Assembly (NCBI RefSeq): GCF_030272615.1
Contig: NC_081413.1
Location: 602,890,709-602,954,708, forward strand
From: Cryptomeria japonica
Lineage: Eukaryota > Streptophyta > Pinopsida > Cupressales > Cupressaceae
DNA: 64,000 nucleotides
Direction of reading: 5' to 3'
This document shows, in pieces, positions 32,417 through 44,473 of the stretch (position 1 is the stretch's first letter; each line of letters begins with the position of its first letter). The notes beneath the pieces were generated by a model. It was given only the letters and a program-made list of their open reading frames with translations. It made no database searches and had not been told where the DNA came from. The position numbers and the translations under genes are program-made.

Positions 32417-34207
32417 ATGCTCATTCTAAATAGAGTGTGGAGACATAAGATCACTGAAACATTTGCAATAGCTGAAAATCATATCAACGTGACATATCAA
32501 AGCAAAACACAAGAACACATGACAAACCAACATATAAAAGCAATCAAACAAGTCCAAAATCAAAATCCAACTATGTTAAAACCTCACAAGGATTCAAACA
32601 CACCTCAAAAGAAAGGTGGCTCTTTTATGCAAATCTTAAAGAGATCCCTAAAGGATTTGGCTAAAGAAGATCAAAATCATGCACCCATGTCTAGCAATGA
32701 TCCATCCATCCATAAGCAAATTGACGCTCCAAAGGAATCTATTCCTACACCTCCTGAAAGCTTGCAAGAACCTTCCATAGCATCCTTTCCAAATAATGCA
32801 TCCAAAGATGAAGTTCCCTAAGCGATATCCAGGATTGCCATCAAACCTATTTCAGAGGATCCTATTCAAAGCTCATATCCATGCATTAATTCATTGCAAA
32901 ATCCCCATAGCACTTCCTTGCAAATTGAATTCCTCATTCATAGAACGCTTGTTAAATGTGTCCTAATAGATGGGGGAGCTATCTTGAACATTTTCTCTAT
33001 GAATCTTGTTCATGATCTAGGATATTCAAAAGATGCAGAAGATGCAGTTGACCCCCTGGAAAAGATAAAAATCAAAACATCTGGTGAAGAAGAACATTAC
33101 TCCAAAGGAATTGTGATATTACCTATCATAGTGGGATCTCGAGAAAAAGACACAGCATGCCAAGTTTTAGACTTGGACCTACCATACAATATACTCTTGG
33201 GGAGACCATGGATTCAGGACATGCAGGCTATATCATCAATAGGTCATCAGTGCTTAAAATTTCCATACAATGGACAAGAAATCACTATATTAGCAGACTC
33301 AAATCTATTGCAGTGTTGTAAAAATCTAAAATCAGCTCAGGAGGTCATTGTTTCACATAACAAAGAGGTAGCAGCTTCAAGCACACAATCCAAGGAGCAA
33401 TCATTTGCATCAATTTTGTCAAATATGGAAGAACAAATGCAGCTAAAAGATCAAGGAACTGGAGAATATTTGCTATCATGAAAAAACAAACAAGAGCAAC
33501 TTCAAATTGAGAGGGATGAAGAAGCAAATATAGTAGTCAATGAAGTTCACATGTATGCAGAACAAATGTTAGGAACTAGCCTACTTGAATCAGAATCACA
33601 TTCGACTGACGTGGACTTAACCGAGGACGATCAGGATTTTCTTATACGAGGTCATTCTGACGAGAGTACCATTCTAGACATCGACATACATACTGAAAAC
33701 TCTGACATCTCTATCATGACCCCAAATATCTTTGAAACTGTTCAACCTGAAGATCCTTTATCCTTAAGTTATCCTGAACCTATGGACTAGGAAAATGAAG
33801 GACATACTACTATTGATACATTTCCAAATGACCATGCCATATCCTTATATCTTGATGAAATCAAACTTGCAACAACTTTCACCAGGGATTCCGCTAACGT
33901 ATCTTTGAGTCAAATGGATGTCAAATCTCCTAGTCGCAAAAGTGAAAATCAAGAAAACAATATCAGGTCTAATGCTGAAAACCATTTCTTGGCAACATTA
34001 GACCAAGAAAAAGTAAAAATAAAGGACGCATCTAATGGTGAAAACCTCCTCGAGGCGTCGGAAGATGGGAGATTTGACACCTTACCTGAATGTTATCAAG
34101 AGAAGTTATCTATCATAATAGCACCAACAAATGCAACTATCATTAGCACAATTGATCTACATCTGGCAGCAACTTCTCAATCAGAGCTAGCAAGGCAAAG
34201 AACTTGA
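32417..34207 (+). pseudogene. Element B gag remnant and protease region
   Basis: One frame runs through with stops at 32819, 33479, 33788 and 34205. A short gag-like tail (FMQILKRSLKDLAKE) precedes a retropepsin-like block: VLIDGGAILNIFSMNLVHDLG, VLDLDLPYNILLGRPWIQDM, then CLKFPYNGQEITI. The same words appear in element C (IDGGVGLNI, LLGRPWIHEMQAV). The active site reads DGG rather than DTG or DSG in both elements, so this may be a family trait rather than decay. An acidic linker follows (FDTLPECYQEKLS) that in C leads into RT. Retrotrans-gag core and zinc box are absent. Confidence 0.8.
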
Positions 34208-36036
34208 AACCATTCCAAAGATGGCAAGTCAATTTTACCTGTTCATATATAGACATTTCAGGGTTTAATTCATATCTTACAATACATCACCTGAATATCA
34301 GTCCAGGAGCAAATATCAATAATGGAACACATCATGGATCAAGAGTAAACATCAATAAAGGAACACAACATGGATCAAGAGCAAGCATCAATAAAGGAAC
34401 ACAACATAAATCAGAAGCAGACATTCTATTTATCAAAATGGATATAGAATGGAATATAACACAACTTCAAGTCTTTGGAGACTCTCAACTTGTCATTAAT
34501 CAAATCAATGATGACTATCGAACAAAAGATGACAAACTCATGCCTTGCAAAAAGATGGTGGATGATATCAAGAAGTACTTTGTAGAAATAAATTTTGAAT
34601 AGATTCCAAGAAATGATAATAAAGTAGCAGACGCCATGGCTACACTTGCTTCTCTATTGCAAACACAGGAAAATCAACAACGTTATGAATTCTTGGTTGA
34701 AGAGTTGTTTCATTCCGCCTTTAATTGTCCTGATTCCCAAATCATTTGTCAACTTATTGGACATGATTCCTCCCACTATGGCCAAACTTACACATACTTG
34801 AAAGATAATATCTTACCTCCTGACTTATCGAAAAACCAAAATAGAAACTTTATTCGCCAATCCTCCCATTTTACTCTCGTCTCGGATACCCTGTATAAAC
34901 GAGGTCTAGATGGTACTCTCTTAAGATGTCTTGAACAAGAAGAATCTGAGAAGGCTTTACATGAAGTCCATAATGGCATTTACGGCACTCATTTAAGTGG
35001 TCTTACCCTTTCAAAAAAACTCATATGCTTGGGCTACTATTGGCCGACTATGGAACGAGATTCTTTTAAGATAGCAAGAACATGCAAACAATGTCAAATC
35101 CATGGGAACTTGATCCATGCACTAGCACAAGAACTACATGCTTTAGCAACATCTTGTCCTTTTTGTGAATGGGGACTTGATCTAGTAGGAAAGATAAATC
35201 CTTCCTCATCTAATGGACACAAATTCATTCTTGTAGCTACAGAATATTTTACAAAATGGATTGAAGCAGTACCTCTCATAAACATCACAGGAAAACAAAT
35301 TGCTGCATTTATCTTGAATTATATCATCTGTTGCTATGGAATACCAATGACCATTATCATTGATAATGAGCGACCATTCAAGAATCAAGATGTACAAGAG
35401 CTATGTGAGAAGTTCAAAGTCCAACACAGATTCTCCACACCATATTATCCATAGGGAAATGGGCAGGTAGAAGCATCTAACAAAAATATCCTAAAAATTC
35501 TTAAAAAGATAGTGAACGATGTTGGGAAAGATTGGCATATCCAACTAAAACTAAACCCTGCTCTCTGGGCTTACCGCACCAGTATCCGCACACCGACAGG
35601 TGCCACACCTTTCTCTCTTGTATATGGATCAAAAGCCATATTGCCAATCAAAGTAGAGATACCCTCTCTACGTGTATCACTAAAAGGTCTCATCCCAGAT
35701 GAAGAACAAAGAGTATCTAGACTGCAAGAGTTAGAACTGATCCATGAATGCGGACACGATGCCTTTGATCATCTAAAGGTATATCAGCAAAGAATGTGCC
35801 AGAGCTATAATCATAAGGTTAAACCAAGAATCTTTCAAGTTGGAGAACTAGTGCTAAAGGAAAATCCACGCAACCAATCAAATCAAGAAAAGAAAGGCAA
35901 ATTTGAACCAAACTGGTTAGGTCCATTTGTGGTCACAGCAGTATTTGGATCAGGAGCATATCAGCTATCAACACAAGATAGAGATCAACTCAAGGAACCT
36001 ATCAATAGCATGCACCTGAAAATTTTCTATGTTTGA
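34204..36036 (+). pseudogene. Element B RNase H tail fused to integrase, RT deleted
   Basis: The frame opens with the RT entry region (VNFTCSYIDISGFNSYLTI, HHLNISPGA), then three 12-residue repeats. It then jumps to the end of the second RNase H (WNITQLQVFGDSQLVINQIN). Integrase follows: zinc HHCC (HNGIYGTH...GYYWPTMERDS...CKQCQ), first catalytic Asp in WGLDLVGKI, second in IIIDNERPF, Glu in GQVEASN, and the C-terminal NWLGPFVV motif, ending KIFYV. All three catalytic residues remain. Two stops break it, at 34600 (after NFE) and 35452 (before GNGQ), each TAG where CAG is expected. Element C has about 1.3 kb more between the same flanks. Integrase of this kind inserts cDNA into the genome. Confidence 0.85.
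34315..34422 (+). repeat. 36-bp tandem repeat at the RT deletion point
   Basis: Three units start at 34315, 34351 and 34387 and read ATCAATAA(T/A)GGAACACA... in the open frame, giving INxGTxHGSRxx three times. The array sits where RT should be. Confidence 0.9.
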
Positions 36037-36039
36037 AAA

Positions 36040-36178
36040 ATCAAAAAAAATCAAAAACAGTGAAAAATCAGAAAAAATCAAAAACAGTGAAAAATCAGAA
36101 AAAATCAAAAATAGGGAAAAATCAAAAAAATCAAAAAAAGTGAAAAAGCAGAAAAATAAAAAAAAAAATCAAATATTA
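36040..36178 (+). repeat. A-rich 27-bp tandem repeat after integrase
   Basis: AAAATCAAAAACAGTGAAAAATCAG-like units recur at 27-bp spacing (CAGTG at 36058 and 36085, TAGGG at 36112), decaying into poly-A text. It lies immediately after the integrase stop and is probably replication slippage. Confidence 0.75.
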
Positions 36179-36186
36179 GAAAAAGT

Positions 36187-37340
36187 GCAATAAAAATAGA
36201 TGGTGAAAACTTGGCAAACAGGCGCTATTTGTCGGCTGGCTCTTCCATCTATTAGTTCATGCATTCATTCTTCCATCAGTGTTGACCATCATAAAGCCTT
36301 TATACATACGCAGACATCCCAGGTGGCTTCTTACCATGGTTTGGATCATTGGATATATCATAACGAATTTGTTTCTAGGCTTGGGGCAAAATCCTACACC
36401 TAGTTGGGGGCAAAACTCTTGATCCTTCTAAGCTTAATCAAACAAGTAGACCAAACAGTTAGACAACTCTTATCAAGTGAAAACGGAGACACATCCAATG
36501 TTGAACACAAGATCAAACTATCAACTATCAAGCTATCACAAAATCAATCAAAGCACATCACACACTTTTCAGTGGATAATATCTTTTTGGATAATGATTG
36601 TAACATGATTGTTCAACTTTTCTATATTTCTTTTCGCTATCATGATTTCTGAGTGACTCCAGGATGTCATTGACTAGAGGAACAAGGAAGAAACATGATA
36701 TTTTTCTTGTCTGTTGTTTGAAAATTATTCATTAATATGTGCAAATTTGTCTCGGTACATGATCATCAGAATATCATTGAAGACATTTCCGATTTGTGTA
36801 TTGAAATAATTAATACTGCCTGTTTTACGCAAACAACACTCAGGTCATCTCGGTTCAACTATACCTCAATGCTTGTGTTAATTTGCTATATCAAAATCCA
36901 GGAAAATAGTGCTCAGGTCATCATGGTTTAGTTATACCATCGATGTTTGCACTCACTTCCCACATTTCAAAAGCTCAATGATGACAAAAACGCAAAATAA
37001 TCCAGTGATTGGTCCGGTCATAGCTTTGCATTCCGTTTCATTTTCATTTGCATTCTAGCTTGCATTTCATTCTTGCATGGGATCCAGCAAAGCTCCTTTT
37101 ATCCAAGGATAAATCTATCATAGGAATCATCAAAGTATCACCACAAGTGTATACACAATCAGAATAATGACTCATATTTCTCTCATGATATTATCGACCT
37201 AGCTCAAATCTTATGTTATCTCTCTCAACATAATCAACAATCAGCATATCCAAATATTTCTGCAACTTGATATCAACAAACTGTCAGTTATTTATCTAAT
37301 CAACCTTATCAAATCAAATCAATCAATCAAACCTAATGAA
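36187..37340 (+). other. Element B 3' untranslated region
   Basis: Short open frames (36200-36403, 36404-36652, 36737-36931) show no domains. Phrases such as GGCAAACAGGCGC and the 'ggttcaactatacctcaatgcttg' line have diverged matches in the corresponding part of element C (43.6-44.4 kb, inverted), so this is family 3' untranslated sequence. Confidence 0.55.
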
Positions 37341-37349
37341 TTCTATCAC

Positions 37350-37535
37350 GTCTTATACAGGATGAATCCTTCCTGAAACCAAACGATCTGATTCTGATTC
37401 ATGTCTTATATAGGATGTATCCTTCCTGAAACCAGACGTTCTGATCATGCCTTATATAGGATGAATCCTTCCTGAAACCAGACACTTTGATCATCTTTGT
37501 CTTATACAGGATGAAGCCTTCCTGAAACCAAACTG
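37350..37535 (+). repeat. Element B 3' tandem array, four units of about 46-53 bp
   Basis: The phrase (T/C)CTTATA(T/C)AGGATG.A.CCTTCCTGAAACCA begins near 37350, 37403, 37449 and 37500. The same phrase, inverted, forms the array at 42864-43190 in element C. Confidence 0.85.
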
Positions 37536-37810
37536 AATCTAATCAATCAAGATTTTTCAAATCTTACCCATCTAAGCAATCAAGCTAATCGAAGACCTAG
37601 CATTTTCATCAAACATAGTTGCAGAAATCAAATCAAATCTATCAGGATATCAATCATGCAAAAACTCCAAAGATCAATTATCTCAATTGATCTCCCGAGG
37701 GGGCATCATCATACCGGAATTTAGCAATCAAGAGCTGGGGCATCCTATCAAATCAATACCATCATCAAAATGAGATTATTTTTTGAATCAACGCGTCATC
37801 ACACCTTGCT

Positions 37811-37826
37811 TCAAAGAGGGGCAAAA
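37811..37826 (+). promoter_or_regulatory. Element B polypurine tract
   Basis: TCAAAGAGGGGCAAAA ends at the 3' LTR. Element C has TCAAAGAGGGGTAAAA at the same place. Confidence 0.85.
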
Positions 37827-38788
37827 TGTATACACCTAAAAATGGTCTGAAGATAATTAATTAAATAAGCAATTATTTAATTAATCTCTCCTCCCCAATT
37901 TAATTGAATTCACTAAGCAATTTGACTAAATCTCTCTTTCATCTACTTATTGATAAATCTAAGGATTTATTAAATAGGTTCATATCACCCCTTAAATAAA
38001 TTATTTCAAATTAATTAATTCCCTCCATCCAAAAATAATTTCTTCTAATCCCTTAATTAATTAAAACAAATCAAATCAATGAGTTGTTGAGATTAATTAT
38101 CCTTTTCATATTATTTGAATTTCTAAATTCATATTCTCCTAACTTCTACCACTCCTAAACCTAACCATTCCTAAACCTAACCCATTCTACCTACCCCCAT
38201 GTCCCCTTTCATCCAACCTCTTCTAGAACCTTTGTGACACTTGTCACTAAGTGTTCCCTTTAATCCAACCCCCTTTGCCAACCTCCTCCAATTTAACCAT
38301 TGATATCTTCAAAACAATCTCAACCGTTGATTCATGCCAACTCACCCCTAGCCTTGGAAAATTCTATAAATAGACCTCATTTTGAGCAATATGGATCCCA
38401 TCTCATTCGTAGCTTAAGCATTATTATTATAGGCATCTAGCTTCTAGTTTATCATTTCTTAGCAATGTTATCATGCTCATTTTAGCTTAATTGCATCTTA
38501 ATTCTAGTTCATTTTCTAGATCAATCATGAACTCATATAGCTTAATCATGCTATTCTTGCTAGATCACGCATTTTCATCATTCAAATCCTCCATCTAAGT
38601 GTAGTCAAGTCACTGAATTTTGCATAATCCAATTTGAAAGCATTTTTCATACTCGCATTTACTAGGAGGCAATAAGTCGATTAGCTATGGTTTTGTCTTT
38701 CTTTGTTTTAAATCTTCTAATCGTGCTTGTAATGATTTATTGAGTGCATTGTGTTTGCAGGTACAGGTACACTTCACAGAGCACAACA
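37827..38788 (+). repeat. Element B 3' LTR
   Basis: It starts TGTATACACC and ends GCACAACA. It has the same layout as the 5' LTR, with about two dozen substitutions and one 14-base length difference near 37998-38016. The TATA box is at 38365-38372. Confidence 0.92.
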
Positions 38789-38793
38789 GTTAT
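38789..38793. repeat. Right target-site duplication of element B
   Basis: GTTAT, identical to 29080-29084. Confidence 0.9.
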
Positions 38794-38940
38794 AGTTAAT
38801 GTATTGATTTGAAAATAATTTAATTTGATATTATTTTCTTTAAAAAATTATTAAAATTAAAGTATTATGTTGGGTGAGTTTGTATATGATGTCATGGCTA
38901 TGAATTTAATTGATTTTATTATTATTTTATTTGTAAGTGG

Positions 38941-39200
38941 AAAATGAGAGGCTCTTCTTGATTTTTATTCACTTTAATTAATGGTTTTAATAAAAGTACT
39001 CAGACTCCACTATAGTTAGATGGCAAGAAATATTTGACAATAATAATAATGTAATAAAAGTACTAAGACTCCACTATAATAAAATTTGATGGAATGAAAG
39101 GCTCTTCTTGATTTTTATCCACTTTAATTAATAGTTTTAATAAAAGTACTCAGACTCCACTATAGTTCGATGGCAAGAAATATTTGATAATAATATTGTA
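38941..39200. repeat. Tandem duplication, 150-bp period
   Basis: GCTCTTCTTGATTTTTAT occurs at 38951 and 39101, and the following text (TTTAATTAAT.GTTTTAATAAAAGTACT.AGACTCCACTATAGTT) repeats with few changes. It sits in AT-rich DNA that was the insertion target of element B. Confidence 0.85.
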
Positions 39201-39790
39201 ATATTATATAATATAATAATAATTTATAATATGTAATATTGTTATAATTTTTTGTTACACCAAAGATATTTCCGCGACCCAACCTAGCACCCAATATTGT
39301 TATTATAATATTAATATATATAATATAATTTTTTTTTAATATTTTTAATGTATAATTAAGATAAAAAAAATGCTACACTATATTATATTAATAAAATATA
39401 ATAATATAAAATGTTATAATACTATTATATATTATATTATATAATATAATACACTAATATAATATATGCAACTTAATAATAATATTATAAGATTATTATA
39501 TAATATAATTTTTATATAAACTTTATCATTTTTTTATCGGTGAAGTATAGTATTATATTGAAATAAAAAAATTACAGCATCAAGAGTATCTTATCCATCA
39601 TCAAATCAAACTATATATCTACCTGCATACCATATAGACAAAATTTACATTCGAATGCATAGCAGTCACCCTACATATTTGCTCCTATCATCCTATCTAT
39701 ATAAAACCTATATAATTCAACATATTAATATTTTGACACCACCCAAAAAACTATCAAACTAATCATTATCTAGACATCTTCCTACATGAA
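39201..39790. other. AT-rich low-complexity spacer
   Basis: Dense TAATAT and ATATAAT words dominate 39200-39520. No frame of note was found. It may be the 3' tail and flank of the LINE fragment that follows. Confidence 0.5.
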
Positions 39791-39794
39791 CTTC

Positions 39795-40410
39795 AGTCTC
39801 TTTCTTTTTGGTTTTAGGCCACCTTCCTTCATGTGCGTTTCTCCTCCTCTCTCTCTCCAGAATGTACTCTTTGATGGAATGAATCCCAATAGTCGCTTCC
39901 CTTACACTGCTTCCCACACCAATTCATGATGATAGGCCTTCAATGTCACTGCCCACTTGGAGACTATGTTAGCCACGCCATTACCTCCATGTAATGTGTG
40001 GGTGAATTCAAAAAAAATAAAAATTTCTTTTTAATGTAATTTATTTAATCCATTTATTAATTTTCTAAACTTGAGATTGCCCATTTAAAATAGAATTTAT
40101 AATAATTTGCAAATCTCCTTTCAAATGGAGATTCAAAATGAAGAGCTTACTAGCCAAATTTATTGCTGGATAGGCTTCTTGAGCCTCAACCTCATTTTTT
40201 TGGGTCTTTTATCCTCTAAGCTCATATTGCTACAATATTCCCCTTCTAGTCATGAGCCACAACCCCTACTCCCGATGACCCTATATTGCCTTTAAAGACA
40301 CCATCAAGTTAACTTCAATCCATCCCTCTTTTGGTCTAGCCCATTCTATTTTGTTCTCCTTACCTCCCAATGAGTCAACCCATAACTGCCCATTAATGGG
40401 TGTATATAAT
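39795..40410 (-). pseudogene. Second LINE: RNase H end of ORF2
   Basis: On the minus strand, frames read IEWARPKEGWIEVNL, a glycine-rich GVGVVAHD part, then ALR, LASKLFILNLHLKGD and finally THTLHGGNGVANIVSKWAV. They follow the plant LINE RNase H layout (P..GW.K.N.DG...G..G.G...RD, ...L.LEGDS, H..R..N..AD..A.WA). Frame changes and stops interrupt it. It differs in wording from the LINE at 16 kb, so it is a separate insertion. Only the 3' end is present, as expected for 5'-truncated LINE copies. Confidence 0.65.
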
Positions 40411-41092
40411 ACTTTAATTGTAGTAAAAACCAATGCACATTTCATTCATATTACATTTCCTAAAATTAAGAGTTATAATTTTTTTTATAATACTTCTTAA
40501 CCAATTTTTCATATTATTTGCTCATATAGGTAAGAAGTTGTGAGCCAATTAGATTCAAGCAAAATAATCTTTCAATAAATAATTTGTTAAAAATTGTATT
40601 TAAACTTTGGTGGAAAACAAAAAAATTCTAATATGTGATTGATTGAAAAGATGTTTAACAAGTTAAAAATAGCACATTGCCTACATTTATATGACAATTA
40701 ATAATTTTTAAAAGTGCTTAATCATATAACTATACAACCAATTAAAAGGCAATGTATATAGAGGAGACACTTAAACTTTTTTTTGAAAACTCTTCTTTAT
40801 AGATTGCTTTTTAAGACATGTGTACCTCATTTTGTAACAAGAGATACAAGATAGTCCCATATACAGACCACCCTTAAGGTGGACTATAAAAGAATCAATC
40901 TTTCTTTACTTTCTAATCTTTCTTTATTTTGCAACTCGTCTACCATTTTAATTCCAATATCTATTAAAATGTAAAATAAGGGAGAGAGGCATATACGTGT
41001 GCGGGGTCGTAAACGTGCAATGGTACTTGGGCAATTAAAGGCCTTCAATGGTGCACCTAAACCCCCAGTACGTGTCAATATTTTATTGAAAA
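40411..41092. other. No gene seen; AT-rich spacer before element C
   Basis: No conserved domain was found on either strand. The last 100 bases before element C are more GC-rich (near 40998-41070) but carry only short frames. Confidence 0.5.
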
Positions 41093-41097
41093 GTTAC
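41093..41097. repeat. Left target-site duplication of element C
   Basis: GTTAC precedes the left LTR and recurs at 56076-56080. Confidence 0.9.
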
Positions 41098-42475
41098 TGT
41101 ATGCGGGAAAAGCGGGTCGGTGAAACTCAAAATGTGAAAAATGATGTTCAAAGGGCTTGTCCACACACCCGCGGGACTTCTTGATGCAAGTTATGGATTC
41201 ATGAAGAATGACTCAACTTCCCAAGGTAGGTTCCATAGTTCTCTATCTCGCAACGTCCCTCAAGCCAATGTCTTTGCTCTCAGATCACTGAGCAAAGTGA
41301 CTTAGGGATGACGAATGCAAGAACGAGGGATGCTTTAGATTGATTTTAACATGAAATGCAACCTATTTATGCATGATTCTACAAATGAGTTAAACTAGAT
41401 TATAAGATGACAAGGTTAGTAGCAATACTATCCTAACATGATATACTAGTTAATGATTTAAGCTAATGATAATAGAAATACTCTAAAATGTTTATTAGAT
41501 TAATTCCTATTACAAAAAGAGGCTAGATGTATTGATAAAATTGAGCATAAGTGAGATATTAAAAGCTTGGATGATCTTGAAATGGAGGAATGAGGGTTCT
41601 ATTTATAGGGAAAATAGGACAATGGATGGTCAATATTGGAGGAGTTAATCAAGGGTCATGATTGAAAGTTATCAATCCATGTTTACAATTTCCACCAATG
41701 AAATGGTGACAACTGTCAACATAAGACTACTTGAGAGGAGAGGTAAGAAGCATTAAATGCTTGAGAAGACCTCATGGTTACCTTAGAAGGTAAGGGTTAA
41801 GGTTAGGTTAGGGTTATCCAATGGATAAAGCTTTTACCCAAAGGATAAATTCTTGTGCAAAGGTTAAAGGGATAACCATGGTCAAAGCAATGAATGCTTG
41901 ATGAGACCCTTGGGTTAGATGAGGGTTAAGTTAGGCAAAAAGTCTCTAACTATGCTACTAAGGGTTAGTTAACCATTAATGGTTTGAAGACTTTGGGGAC
42001 AAATTTGTAAGAGTCTTTCCAAATTTTGGGGTATTCAACAAGTTAGCTTGTTGAAGGCATAAAGGTTTTAATGCCTTTTGAAGACTTTACTGCAAATTTG
42101 AGAAGTGACATCCTCAAATTTAGGGAAAAGGAATGATTGAAGGGTTTAGGCTAATTGATTAGGATTAGATAGGTTCTAGAAGAATTTAGGAAGGGGATGT
42201 AGGAAAATGCAAGTGGGTGGGGAAAATAGAATTTAATTAAAATAAAATTAATTTAATTCAATTGTGGTTGCAACTTGCATTTGTAGGATTTTTAAGTGGG
42301 GGGGATTTAATTAAATGTAAATTTAATTAAATGGGCTAAAAGGGGAATTTAATTAAATGGCTTAGATAGAAGAAGGGTATATTAATTAAATCTTAATTTA
42401 ATTAATAGGAAGAATTAAGGATAATTAAATGAATAAAATTCACTTAATTCATTGTGCAACTTTTAGGTGTCTACA
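41098..42475 (-). repeat. Element C 3' LTR
   Basis: In plus orientation it starts TGTATGCGGG and ends GTCTACA. It is highly similar to 54694-56075, with divergence concentrated in the first 100 bases. A TATA box (TATAAATA on the minus strand) lies at 41600-41607. Confidence 0.92.
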
Positions 42476-42491
42476 TTTTACCCCTCTTTGA
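42476..42491 (-). promoter_or_regulatory. Element C polypurine tract
   Basis: On the minus strand TCAAAGAGGGGTAAAA ends at the LTR, one base different from element B. Confidence 0.85.
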
Positions 42492-42863
42492 GTTAATGTG
42501 TGACCACATGTTGATTCAAAGAAAATTTGTCACATATGATGTTGTGGATATGAAAAATTAATTTGATATGAAAAATTGGTACGATGCCCCATATTTGATG
42601 AACGATATTGATGATGCCCCAGATATGAAGAATTGATTTGATATGAAAATTTGATATGAAACTGATGTCGATATGAAACTGATATGAAATTGATGTCGAG
42701 ATTTGATATGATAATGCCCCATCGGGAGATCATTCATGCACAAAAGGCATGAATGATCTCTCGAAAGAAGAATAATGTTGTTTGAAAGATAGAAGAGTAG
42801 ATAGTGATTACATGCATGGGTTTGATAAGATTGATTAGATTGATTGGATTGAGATCAAGTCTA

Positions 42864-43195
42864 GTTTCAGGCATGACACCTCCTATATAAGACATGGATG
42901 ATCGAGCATATAGTTTCAGGAATGATACCACCTGTATAAGACATGGATGATCGAGCATCTGGTTTTAGGAATGATACCGCCTGTATATGACATGGATGAT
43001 CAAGCATCTGGTTTCAGGAACGATATATCCTGTATAAGAGCTGATCAAAATGCCTGGTTTCAGGAACGATATATCCTGTATAAGAGCTTATCAAAACATC
43101 TGGTTTTAGGAACTATATATCTTGTATAAGAACTAATCAAAACATCTAGTTTCAGGAAAGATACATCCTATATAAGACATGATAGAAGATAGTTT
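42864..43195 (-). repeat. Element C 3' tandem array, seven units of 46-49 bp
   Basis: GTTT(C/T)AGGAA.GATA units start at 42864, 42913, 42962, 43011, 43057, 43103 and 43149, so the period is 49, 49, 49, 46, 46, 46. The three-base change divides the array into two subtypes (ACATGGATGATCGAGCAT and GAGCT.ATCAAAACAT spacers). Confidence 0.9.
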
Positions 43196-44460
43196 GGAAG
43201 AATTATGAAGATATGAAAGTAAAGAAAGATTCCATGATGATACGATAGATATGCATGTGATGGATGCAATGATGAATGATGAATGATATGAATTATGTTT
43301 CGATATGAGATTCTATGAGGAGGATTTGATTGTTAGATAAATAATGCTCTTGATTTTGATTATGATGTGAATGTATGATTCATGATTTTGATAAGCAAAA
43401 AAGTGATGATGTATTGCATTGATTTATGAGATGTATCTTGAAAATGAGATGTATGATATGATATGCAACTAATTGTAAAATGATATGCAACTATTTGTAA
43501 AATGATATGCAGCTATTTTGAGCATCCTCATGCTTCTGTTTGTCATCCCTGTATAGTCACATGTTTTTGCTTTCTTTGTAGGTATCATGATTGAGCATTG
43601 ATTTGTTGGGATATGTTGAAAATTTATACAAGCATAATGGTATAATTGAACCATAATGACCTAAGAAAAATTTGCATGATTTTTTATTTTGTAAGATAGC
43701 ACAAGTGTCAAGGTATAATTAAACCAGGACAACCTGAGTGCGAATTGTGTATAAACAGACAAGATTAAACCATTTGTATGCACAAAGTAGAATCATGTCT
43801 TCAATGATTTGTTTGAATCATGTCTCGAGACAAGTATTTGCACAGTACAAGTGATCACCTCATAGACAGAAAACGAAAAAAATATTTGGAGTCCCAATGA
43901 CTTTCTCTAGCTTGATGCATCGTTGGGAAAATGTAGAGGATCCAATAGTTCAAAAAGTTCAAGCGCAAAAATAGTCAAAACTTCATGCAAGATGCAAACA
44001 TTTGATACTACAAAAAATCATCCATCATGTGTTGTGAATCTTTTTAAGTGATCATTGTTTGTTTGTGTGATTGTTGATTTGTTTGTTGGATATGATGTTC
44101 TGAGTTTGCTGCAAGTTTTTGATGTTCTGAATTTACTGCAAGTTTTGATCAATGCTGCCTCTAGCTGAGTTTTCCTCTTAATGCGGATATGTACAGTGAT
44201 TACCAAGCCATGGTGGGATGCGGTGAAAGGATATGTGGATAAACTAGGATAGTGACTATGCTAAGTATGTCCTAGATAATGTGATAAAATGGTGGGTGAT
44301 GGCCGATAGTGCTTGACTATGGATATAATGGCTTGTTAAGATAGATAGATAGAGGAGTTGTGCTCTCGCAATAGCCCCTGTTGCCAGGTTTTCACCAGTT
44401 GCTTTTATTGTACCTTTTTATTTGTTTTTTCTTGACTTTTGATATTTTTTTATTTTTCCG
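43196..44460 (-). other. Element C 3' untranslated region
   Basis: No coding domain was found. ATGA-rich text near 43200-43500 is followed by sequence that matches the 3' untranslated part of element B in scattered phrases. Confidence 0.5.
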
Positions 44461-44473
44461 TGCATTAGACTGC

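Larger units (their letters stand above)
29085..38788 (+). mobile_element. Element B: Tat-like gypsy element lacking RT
   Basis: A complete element of 9.7 kb with LTRs of 948 and 962 bp, a GTTAT duplication, a perfect 18-base tRNA-Lys primer site and a polypurine tract. The interior holds a long leader, a protease remnant, then a frame in which a short RNase H tail is joined to a nearly full integrase. Most of gag and all of RT are absent compared with element C. Shared primer site, polypurine tract, leader block and 3' tandem array make B a deletion derivative of a relative of C. LTR copies differ by roughly two to three per cent by eye. Confidence 0.9.

Noticed and set aside
36040-36178. 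Poly(A) tail of a retroposed transcript
   Set aside because: The A-rich run has a clear 27-bp period and lies inside element B directly after the integrase stop.
42864-43195. CRISPR-like regular array (seven repeats of even spacing)
   Set aside because: The 'spacers' are nearly identical between units, the array lies inside a plant retrotransposon, and a relative carries the same phrase. It is a tandem minisatellite.
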